Shown in pieces: positions 57,789 through 64,000 of a DNA stretch of 64,000 bases. The notes below the pieces were generated by a model that searched no databases, was not told where the DNA came from, and saw only the letters and a program-made list of their open reading frames with translations. Both the position numbers and the translations under genes were made by a program. The DNA is from Modestobacter versicolor (GTDB lineage: Bacteria; Actinomycetota; Actinomycetes; Mycobacteriales; Geodermatophilaceae), in assembly GCF_014195485.1 (NCBI RefSeq), contig NZ_JACIBU010000001.1, positions 682,001 through 746,000 of the forward strand. Direction: 5' to 3'. How positions within the stretch are numbered: position 1 is the stretch's first letter; the number at the start of each line of letters is the position of its first letter.

Positions 57789-59273
57789 TCAGCGGCTGCC
57801 CACCGCGGCCTGCTGCGGCTGGTCGCGCAGCCGCGAGTGCCGACGCCCGTAGCCGGCGTAGACCACCAGGCCGATCAGCAGCCAGGCCAGGAACCGCAGC
57901 CAGGTCTCGACCTCGAGGTTGAGCATCAGGTAGAGGCAGGCCAGCGCCGACAGCACCGGGACTATGGGGGAGAAGGGCACCCGGAACGCCCGGGGCAGGT
58001 CCGGCCGGGTGCGGCGCAGCACCGGGACGGCGGCCGACACCAGCACGAAGGCGAACAGCGTGCCGATGCTGACCAGGTTCGCCAGGCTCTCCAGCTTCAC
58101 GAAGGTCGCCGCGACCAGCACCAGCACCGCGTACAGCAGGGTCATCCGCACCGGGGTGCCGGTGCGCGGGCTCACCCGGGCGATCGACTGCGGCAGCAGC
58201 CCGTCGCGTCCCATCGCGAACCCGATCCGGCTGACCGTGACCAGGTCGACCAGGATCACCGAGGTCAGCCCGGCGACGGCGGCGATCGAGATCAGCGCCG
58301 AGGCCCAGCCCAGCCCGACCTGGTCGAACGCGTCGGCGATCGGCGCACCGGCGTCGATGTCGGTGTACTCGACCATCCCGACCACGACGAACGCGACGCC
58401 GATGTACAGCGCGGTGGCCACGCCGAGGGTGCCGAGCAGGCCGAGCGGGATGTCCCGCGAGGGCTTGCGGGTCTCCTCCGAGAGGTTCGCGACCGCCTCG
58501 AACCCGGTGTAGGCGAAGAACACCACGGCGGCGGCGGTGAGCACGCCGCCGATGCCGAAGGTGGCCGGCTCCAGCCCGGCGATGGCGGAGATGAGCGGCT
58601 GGGTCAGGCCACCGGAGCCCTCGGTCGGCTCGCCAGCCGGGACGAACGGGGTCAGGTTGGCGCCCTTGACGAACCAGATGCCGGTGACGACGACGAAGAC
58701 GCAGACCGCCACCTTGACCAGCACCAGCACATTGGTCACCCGGGCCGACTCCCGGATGCCCAGCACCGCCACCAGGGTGAGCACCACGACGATGGCCGCC
58801 GCACCCACGTTGACCGGGGCCTCCTCGCCGAACAGCGAGGTCGGCAGGTCGAGCAGGTTGCCGATGTAGGCCGACCAGCCGCGCGCCACCACGGCGGCAC
58901 CGAAGGCGAACTCCAGGAACAGGTCCCAGCCGATGACCCAGGCCAGCAGCTCGCCGGTGGTGGCGTAGGCGTAGGTGTACGCGCTGCCCGCCGTCGGCAC
59001 GCTGGAGGCCAGCTCGGCGTAGCAGAGCCCGGCGAGCAGGGCGACCAGCCCGGCGATCGCGAAGGAGACGACGACGGCCGGGCCGGCGGTCTCCCGGGCC
59101 TGGATGCCGGTGAGGGTGAAGATGCCGGTGCCGATGACGACGCCGATGCCGAAGCCGATCAGGTGCCGCGCGGACAGCCGCTTGCGGAGGTGCCCGACCT
59201 GCCCGCCGCCGCCGTCGTCCCCGCTGACGTCGGACTGGATGGCCTCGAGCGACTTGGTCCGGAAGAGCTGCAC
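57789..59273 (-). CDS. APC-family amino-acid permease
   Basis: A 494-residue permease with about twelve to fourteen hydrophobic segments. The first contains GFGIGVVIGTGIFTLTGIQA, the substrate-binding G-(I/V)-G-x-G-I motif of APC transporters. FFAYTGFEAVANLSEETRKPSRDIP is the second family hallmark. It is close to the cationic amino-acid transporters (YfnA/CAT-like). GTG start; TAACGT (59285-59280) ends six bases before it, so the mRNA is probably leaderless. Confidence 0.9.
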   Translation of the reverse strand: MQLFRTKSLEAIQSDVSGDDGGGGQVGHLRKRLSARHLIGFGIGVVIGTGIFTLTGIQARETAGPAVVVSFAIAGLVALLAGLCYAELASSVPTAGSAYTYAYATTGELLAWVIGWDLFLEFAFGAAVVARGWSAYIGNLLDLPTSLFGEEAPVNVGAAAIVVVLTLVAVLGIRESARVTNVLVLVKVAVCVFVVVTGIWFVKGANLTPFVPAGEPTEGSGGLTQPLISAIAGLEPATFGIGGVLTAAAVVFFAYTGFEAVANLSEETRKPSRDIPLGLLGTLGVATALYIGVAFVVVGMVEYTDIDAGAPIADAFDQVGLGWASALISIAAVAGLTSVILVDLVTVSRIGFAMGRDGLLPQSIARVSPRTGTPVRMTLLYAVLVLVAATFVKLESLANLVSIGTLFAFVLVSAAVPVLRRTRPDLPRAFRVPFSPIVPVLSALACLYLMLNLEVETWLRFLAWLLIGLVVYAGYGRRHSRLRDQPQQAAVGSR

Positions 59274-59279
59274 CGGAAC

Positions 59280-59285
59280 ACGTTA
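59280..59285 (-). promoter_or_regulatory. -10 element of the amino-acid permease gene (leaderless)
   Basis: TAACGT on the minus strand, followed by six bases and then the GTG start at 59273. Confidence 0.5.
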
Positions 59286-59290
59286 GGTCG

Positions 59291-60133
59291 CTATCGGCGA
59301 CGCCGCTGCTCGAGCCGGGAGGCGGCCCAGTGCGCCGGCCGGGCCAGCGCCGCCGGCAGCCGGGTGGCCGCGTCGCCGGTCGCGGCGGTCAGCTGCGGCT
59401 GGGTGAGGAAGAGGGCGCCGGTGAGGTCCGCGCCGCGCAGGTCGGCGGAGCGCAGGTCGGCGCCGAGGAGGTCGGCCCGGCGCAGGTCCGCCCCGCGCAG
59501 GTCGGCGCCGATCAGGTAGGCGCCGCGCAGGCTCGCCCCGCGCAGCGACGCCCCGCGGAGCGCGGCGCCCATCAAATCGGCACCCCGCCGGTCCCGGGCC
59601 CGGCCGGGCACGTCGGCCCGGGCGCGCTCGCTCACCTGCCCGAGCAGCTCGCCGGCCTCGGACCGGAGCGCGCCGACGTCGGCCCGGGCGAGCTCCGCCG
59701 CCGGCGACCGGGTGAGCTGCTCGACCCGGTCCAGCAGGGCGCCGACCGCGGGGTCGGTGGTGAGCGTGCGGGCCTCGGTGAGGTGCCACAGCAGCTCGGT
59801 GAGCTGGCGCATCACCGGGAACGTCGCGGCCATCTCCCGGGCGGTGGCCGGGTCGTCGCGCCAGCTGCGCCCGGCGAAGGTCGACCGGGTCAGCCGCTGG
59901 CCGGCGCCCAGGCAGTCGAAGACGACGCAGCCGGGGAAGCCCCGCTCGCGCAGCTGGTCGTGCATGCCGCAGCGGTCGTCGGTGAGCAGGTTCAGGCAGG
60001 GGGTGCCGGCGGGCTTGTCGACGGCGAAGTCGGCGGACGCGGCGAAGGCCGGCAGCACGCAGCAGAGCGCGGCGCACCGGCTGCAGTCGGCGGTCAGCTC
60101 CCGCCGGGCGGCGGCGAGGTCAGCGGAGGGCAC
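59291..60133 (-). CDS. pentapeptide-repeat protein with N-terminal Cys cluster
   Basis: A 280-residue protein. The first 75 residues hold a YkgJ-like Cys pattern ([35 protein letters not shown]) that may bind zinc or an Fe-S cluster. A helical middle follows. Then about thirteen pentapeptide repeats of A(D/S)LRG type (residues about 185-245) should fold as a right-handed beta-helix. Some pentapeptide proteins mimic DNA and protect gyrase. The gene begins 20 bases after a response-regulator gene on the same strand and may belong to that operon. GTG start. Confidence 0.82.
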   Translation of the reverse strand: MPSADLAAARRELTADCSRCAALCCVLPAFAASADFAVDKPAGTPCLNLLTDDRCGMHDQLRERGFPGCVVFDCLGAGQRLTRSTFAGRSWRDDPATAREMAATFPVMRQLTELLWHLTEARTLTTDPAVGALLDRVEQLTRSPAAELARADVGALRSEAGELLGQVSERARADVPGRARDRRGADLMGAALRGASLRGASLRGAYLIGADLRGADLRRADLLGADLRSADLRGADLTGALFLTQPQLTAATGDAATRLPAALARPAHWAASRLEQRRRR

Positions 60134-60153
60134 AGCGGGAGTCTCCTCCTGGG

Positions 60154-60828
60154 TCAGGAGCGCGGTGCCAGCCCCGTCTCGTAGGCGACGATGACCGCCT
60201 GCACCCGGTCCCGCAGGTGCAGCTTGTGCAGCACCCGGCTCACGTGCGTCTTGACCGTGGCCTCCGCCAGCCGGAGCCGCTGGGCGATCTCGGCATTGCT
60301 CAGGCCGCCGGCGAGCTCGCCCAGCACGTCCCGTTCCCGGTCGGTCAGCGCCGCCAGCGCCGGGTGGTCGCGCCCCCGGCGGGGCGCCTCGAGCGGGCCG
60401 GTGGGGAGGTGGTGGGCGTAGGCGTCCAGCAACCGCCGGGTCAGCGCCGGGGCGACCACGGCGTCCCCGCGGGCGACCGCCCGGATCGCGCCGGCGAGCT
60501 CGGCCGGTGGGACGTCCTTCAGCAGGAAGCCGCTCGCGCCGGCGCGCAGCCCGGCGAAGGCGTGCTCGTCGAGGTCGAAGGTGGTCAGGATGAGCACCCG
60601 CACCGACGGGGCGAGCTCGGCCAGTCGGCGGGTCGCCTCGATGCCGTCCATCCGCGGCATCCGCACGTCCATCAGGACGATGTCGGGGCGCAGCCGCAGC
60701 GCCTGGTCGACCGCCTGCCGGCCGTCCGCGGCCTCACCGACGACCTCGAGGTCGTCCTCGCCACCGAGGACCAGGCCCATGCCCTGCCGCAGCAGCGGCT
60801 GGTCGTCGGCGAGCAGCAGCCGGATCAC
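60154..60828 (-). CDS. NarL/LuxR-family response regulator
   Basis: A 224-residue regulator: REC domain with the acidic pocket ADD (residues 7-9), phospho-Asp 54 in [12 protein letters not shown] and Lys in FLLKDVPP. The C-terminal LuxR helix-turn-helix is [43 protein letters not shown]. The GTG overlaps the kinase stop (GTGA). It probably controls the ABC exporter of its own operon. Confidence 0.93.
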   Translation of the reverse strand: MIRLLLADDQPLLRQGMGLVLGGEDDLEVVGEAADGRQAVDQALRLRPDIVLMDVRMPRMDGIEATRRLAELAPSVRVLILTTFDLDEHAFAGLRAGASGFLLKDVPPAELAGAIRAVARGDAVVAPALTRRLLDAYAHHLPTGPLEAPRRGRDHPALAALTDRERDVLGELAGGLSNAEIAQRLRLAEATVKTHVSRVLHKLHLRDRVQAVIVAYETGLAPRS

Positions 60829-62051
60829 CGGTGCACCTCCCCGGCCGCTGGCGACGCCGGCGTGGGCGCCGGCAGGGGGAGCCGCAGCGCCACCTGCCAG
60901 CCGCCCTGCGCCGCGGGGCCGGCGGTGAGCTGGGCGTCGTGCAGCGCGGCCCGCTGGCGCATGCCCAGCAGCCCTCGTCCGGCGCCGGCAGCCACCGCAC
61001 CGGCGCCGTCGTCGACCACCACCAGCTCCACGCCGTCGTCGGCGGTGCGCAGCCGGACGTCGGCCCGGGTGGCGGAGCGGGCGTGACGCAGCACGTTGGT
61101 CAACGCCTCCTGGGCGACCCGGTAGAGGGTCAGCTGGGCGATCGGGTCGAGCGACCGGGCCGCGCCCTCGACCGACAGCGACGCGGCCAGCCCGGACTCC
61201 CGCACCCGTTGCACCAGCTCACCGAGCTGGTCGAGGCCGGGCTGCGGCGCCGAGCCGGCGTCCGGGCCGTCGGCCGGGGCGAGCACCCCGAGCAGGCCGC
61301 GCAGCTCCCGGAGCGCCTCCCGACCGGTGGCCGACACCTGGGCCATCACCTCGCGGGCCCGCTCCGGCGCCCGGTCCAGCGCCACCTGGGCGCCGTCGGC
61401 GAGCGACACCATCACCGTGACCTCGTGGGCCACGACGTCGTGCAGCTCGCGGGCGATCCTCGCCCGCTCGGCGGCCAGGGCCTGCTCGGTCCGCCGGGCC
61501 TCCGCCCGCACCCGGTCGGCCTCCCGCTCCTGGGCGCGCTCGGCGAGCACCACCCGCCGCTCCCGGGCCAGCCGGCCGGCCGAGCCCACGGCCACCGCGG
61601 CGACCAGCGCGGCGACCCCGGCGACCAGCTCGTCGTCACTGGCGCCGCCGGCGAGGGCGACCAGCACCGCCACGCCGACCGCGGTCGACGCGGTGGGCAC
61701 CGCGGCCGCCGCCCAGCTGGGCGCGGCGGTGACCGCGGTGGCCAGCGCGACCAGCAGCGCGAGCTCGCCGCCCATCGTGCCGACCGACCCGACCGAGACC
61801 GCCGCGACGGCCAGCACGGCGGCCAGGACCCGCAGCGGCGCCCGGCGGCGCCAGACCAGCGGCGCCACCAGCACCAGGTTGACCGCCGCCCCCAGCCACC
61901 GGCCGCCCGGCTCCGTCTCCTCGGCGGTGGTGGTGACGGCCAGGGTGAGCACCGCCCACAGCAGCAGGGCCAGGCCGGCGTCGACGAGCAGCACGTGGCG
62001 GGTGGTTGCCCGCCGGAGGCGGCCGGCCGGCCCGTCGTCGGTCACGGTCAC
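60825..62051 (-). CDS. NarL-type sensor histidine kinase
   Basis: A 408-residue kinase with about five hydrophobic segments in the first 155 residues and almost no external domain. A coiled linker leads to a HisKA_3 domain with the phospho-acceptor His in RIARELHDVVAHEVTVMV. The HATPase domain has LTNVLRHA and VVDDGAGAVAAGAGRGLLGMRQRA. The short sensor suggests intramembrane sensing, as in LiaS/DesK-like kinases. The GTG at 62051 overlaps the stop of the ABC permease gene. Confidence 0.9.
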   Translation of the reverse strand: MTVTDDGPAGRLRRATTRHVLLVDAGLALLLWAVLTLAVTTTAEETEPGGRWLGAAVNLVLVAPLVWRRRAPLRVLAAVLAVAAVSVGSVGTMGGELALLVALATAVTAAPSWAAAAVPTASTAVGVAVLVALAGGASDDELVAGVAALVAAVAVGSAGRLARERRVVLAERAQEREADRVRAEARRTEQALAAERARIARELHDVVAHEVTVMVSLADGAQVALDRAPERAREVMAQVSATGREALRELRGLLGVLAPADGPDAGSAPQPGLDQLGELVQRVRESGLAASLSVEGAARSLDPIAQLTLYRVAQEALTNVLRHARSATRADVRLRTADDGVELVVVDDGAGAVAAGAGRGLLGMRQRAALHDAQLTAGPAAQGGWQVALRLPLPAPTPASPAAGEVHR

Positions 62052-62770
62052 ACGTCCCGCCGCCGGAGCACGACCCCGGCGAGCACCGCGGACCCGGCTG
62101 CCCAGGCGACGAGCACGAGACCGGCGGCCCACGGCGGCAGCAGGTGCGCCTCCGGAGGTGCGGGCGGCAGGACCAGGGCCTGGAGCGCCCGGCCGGGCAG
62201 GTACGCGGTGACCTCCGGGGCGGTGACCACGACGACCGGGACGACGAGCAGCACGAAGGTCGTGGTGAGTCCGGCAGCGGGGGACCGGGTCAGCATCCCC
62301 ACCGCGACGCCCAGCACGACGACGCAGCCCAGGGCGAGCACCGTGCCGAGCGCCGCCCGGAGCACGAGCGGGTGGGCGGGACCGTGGACGGCGTCCGGCG
62401 CGGCCACCGCGGCGACCGACCACCCCACCGCGGCCGCGAGCACCAGCAGGGCGACCACCGCGCCGGTGTGCACGACGAACCTGGCCAGCAGCACCCGCGC
62501 GCGGCGGGGCACGGCGGTGAACGTCGTCCGGGCGGTGCCGGCGCTGTGCTCCCCGGCGCCGGCGAGCACGGCGGTGCCGGCGACCAGCAGCTCGGCCAGC
62601 AACAGGGCCGTGAGCGCCGAGTCGTACCCACCGGCCTCCGGCAGCAGGAGGTAGAGGCCGTAGAGCGCCACCAGGACCGTGGCGATCACGGCGTAGCAGG
62701 CCACGGTCGAGCGCAGGCTCCGCAGCTTGACCCACTCCGAACGGACGGCACCGGACAGCCCGGCGGTCAC
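62048..62770 (-). CDS. ABC-2 type permease
   Basis: A 240-residue permease with six hydrophobic segments (VACYAVIATVLVALYGLYLLLP, ALTALLLAELLVAGTAVLAGAGE, ALGTVLALGCVVVLGVAVGML and others). It opens SGAVRSEWVKLRSLRSTV, typical of exporter permeases beside BcrA-like ATPases. Both ends overlap neighbouring genes (GTGA). The substrate is unknown; lipid or antibiotic export is usual for this type. Confidence 0.85.
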   Translation of the reverse strand: MTAGLSGAVRSEWVKLRSLRSTVACYAVIATVLVALYGLYLLLPEAGGYDSALTALLLAELLVAGTAVLAGAGEHSAGTARTTFTAVPRRARVLLARFVVHTGAVVALLVLAAAVGWSVAAVAAPDAVHGPAHPLVLRAALGTVLALGCVVVLGVAVGMLTRSPAAGLTTTFVLLVVPVVVVTAPEVTAYLPGRALQALVLPPAPPEAHLLPPWAAGLVLVAWAAGSAVLAGVVLRRRDV

Positions 62771-63681
62771 CGGGTCACCGGGCCAGCGTCGAACTCGACG
62801 GCGTCCCGGGTCAAGGCCAGGAAGGCGTCCTCCAGCGACGGGCGCTCCTCTACCAGTTCGCGCAGGCCGATCCCGTGCCGGCGGGCCACCTCCCCGACCT
62901 CCGCCGCTGGCAGCCCCTCGACCACCAACTCGTCGGGGGCCGGGGTGCGGAGCGTCGCCCCCGGGCGGGCCAGCAGGTCGCGCAGCCGGTCGGGGTCGGC
63001 GGTGCGCACCCGCACCGTGGCCGGTGCCACCGAGTCGACCAGCTGGGCCACCGAGGTGTCGGCGACGAGCCGGCCACGGCCGATCACCACCACGTGCTCG
63101 GCGGTCGCGGCCAGCTCGCCCATCAGGTGGCTCGAGACGAACACGGTGCGTCCCTCGGCGGCGAGCCGGCGCAGCAGGCCGCGGACCCAGACCACCCCGT
63201 CGGGGTCCAGCCCGTTCACCGGCTCGTCCAGCAGCAGGACGGCCGGGTCGCCGAGCAGCGCCGCTGCGATGCCCAGCCGCTGGGACATGCCCAACGAGAA
63301 CGCGCCGGTCCGGCGGCCACCGACCTCGGTCAACCCCACCTCGGCGAGCACCTCGTCCACCCGCCGGCGGCCGAGGCCGTGCGTGACGGCCAGGGCCAGC
63401 AGGTGGGCCCGGGCGGTGCGCCCCGGGTGCGCGCCCCGGGCCTCGAGCAGCGCGCCCACCTCGGTGAGCGGGGCGGCGTGCTCGGCGTACCGGCGTCCGC
63501 GGACGAGCACCCGGCCGCTGGTGGGTGCGTCCAGGCCGACGACCATCCGCATCGACGTGGACTTCCCCGAGCCGTTGGGCCCTAGGAAGCCGGTGACCCG
63601 GCCGGGCCGCACCGTGAGGGTCAGGTCCTGCACCGCCCACCGCTCGCCGTACCGCTTGCTGACGTCCTCGAACTCGATCAC
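62767..63681 (-). CDS. ABC transporter ATPase, BcrA/DrrA type
   Basis: A 304-residue ATPase: Walker A GPNGSGKST, signature FSLGMSQRL (the LSLGMxQR variant of this group), Walker B VLLLDEPVNGLD, switch His in VFVSSHLMGEL. A C-terminal regulatory tail of about 85 residues follows. It is the first gene of a four-gene overlapping operon with permease, kinase and response regulator, a layout common for envelope-stress or drug-export modules. GTG start. Confidence 0.9.
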   Translation of the reverse strand: MIEFEDVSKRYGERWAVQDLTLTVRPGRVTGFLGPNGSGKSTSMRMVVGLDAPTSGRVLVRGRRYAEHAAPLTEVGALLEARGAHPGRTARAHLLALAVTHGLGRRRVDEVLAEVGLTEVGGRRTGAFSLGMSQRLGIAAALLGDPAVLLLDEPVNGLDPDGVVWVRGLLRRLAAEGRTVFVSSHLMGELAATAEHVVVIGRGRLVADTSVAQLVDSVAPATVRVRTADPDRLRDLLARPGATLRTPAPDELVVEGLPAAEVGEVARRHGIGLRELVEERPSLEDAFLALTRDAVEFDAGPVTR

Positions 63682-63771
63682 GGCACCGACGCTAGGGACG
63701 CGCCCGCGGGACGTCGTCCGTCGCGAGGACCATCATCGGGCGGGTGGGCTACACCCCCCGGAGGACGGTCG

Positions 63772-63960
63772 TCAGCCGACGCGGCAGACGCAGCCCCGGC
63801 CCTCATCGCTGCTCGCCACGGTGGCCTGGCAGAACCGGACGCCGATCCGGTCGTGGGCGCTCATCGGGTGCGGGCACGCCGGGCAGCGCTCCTCGGTGCC
63901 GACGGCGTCGGACGGCTTGGTCCCGGGGACGGTGCCGGGGGAGTACGTGGGGGCGGTCAT
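63772..63960 (-). CDS. small Cys-rich protein
   Basis: A 62-residue protein: ERCPACPHPMSAHDRIGVRFCQATVASSDEGRGCVCRVG. Five Cys and a His in this spacing suggest a small zinc-binding module. Similar sequences ending RGCVC occur in many Actinobacteria, to my recollection, without known function. ATG start. Confidence 0.6.
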   Translation of the reverse strand: MTAPTYSPGTVPGTKPSDAVGTEERCPACPHPMSAHDRIGVRFCQATVASSDEGRGCVCRVG

Positions 63961-64000
63961 GGCGTCGGCCTGACTCCGCCGACGGCTCGGCGGTGGTGGG

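Noticed and set aside
59425-59570. Short near-tandem repeat of about 15 bases
   Set aside because: It is the coding sequence of the pentapeptide repeats.

Overview
The window is very GC-rich (roughly 74% by eye) actinobacterial chromosome. GTG and TTG starts are frequent, and many genes are joined by GTGA or ATGA overlaps. Several promoters put a -10 hexamer six or seven bases before the start codon, the leaderless layout common in Actinobacteria. A DUF222/HNH '13E12-type' protein, a mycofactocin-type MftD, a mycothiol-enzyme-like DinB-fold protein, a DUF5709 protein, an Mrf-type COG0523 protein and PacL/CtpC all suggest Geodermatophilaceae or a near relative. That placement is inference. I see no rRNA, tRNA, CRISPR array, insertion sequence or prophage.

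Left part (1-36 kb), mostly housekeeping and accessory metabolism. In order: a partial DUF222/HNH protein behind a LexA box; a PoxB-type pyruvate:quinone oxidoreductase; a DyP peroxidase with a small zinc-ribbon gene; a cupin, DUF5709, UspA and a methyltransferase; a c-di-AMP riboswitch upstream of a secreted transglycosylase-like protein; YceI; an MftD-like flavoenzyme with no mycofactocin genes around it; a serine hydrolase; an LLM monooxygenase/FMN reductase pair with an XRE regulator; a pair of acyl-CoA dehydrogenases; a PAS-GGDEF-EAL protein with an HDOD partner; mannitol dehydrogenase; secreted amidase; DUF3616; VOC and WYL genes; a PRISE-type reductase; alcohol dehydrogenase; PhoD; and succinate-semialdehyde dehydrogenase.

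Central part (about 36.1-55.7 kb), a zinc-homeostasis island. A minus-strand operon holds an Mrf-type GTPase homologue, L31, L32 and a [2Fe-2S] ferredoxin-like protein. Diverging from it is a plus-strand operon: a 40-residue Cys/Arg-rich peptide, L33, S14 and S18, then a NikA-type lipoprotein, a NikB permease, a NikC-NikD-NikE triple fusion and a methyltransferase. All five ribosomal proteins lack cysteine, so they are the zinc-free versions used in zinc starvation. Next come znuA-znuC-znuB (first set), pacL-ctpC (zinc/manganese efflux), a UPF0718/TIGR03943 permease pair, znuA-znuC-znuB (second set), and an SmtB-like regulator followed by zur. Four good 7-1-7 palindromes and one weaker relative sit in the promoters of these units and align to one motif (TGACAAY-N-RTTSTCR). 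The simplest reading is one Zur regulon gathered in one place. It combines zinc sparing (ribosome remodelling), direct uptake (two Znu systems), a probable metal-chelate importer, efflux and autoregulation.

Right part (55.7-64 kb): a quinone oxidoreductase, an aldo/keto reductase, an amino-acid permease, and a tightly overlapped operon of ABC ATPase, ABC permease, sensor kinase and response regulator, followed by a pentapeptide-repeat protein. The window ends with a small Cys-rich protein gene.
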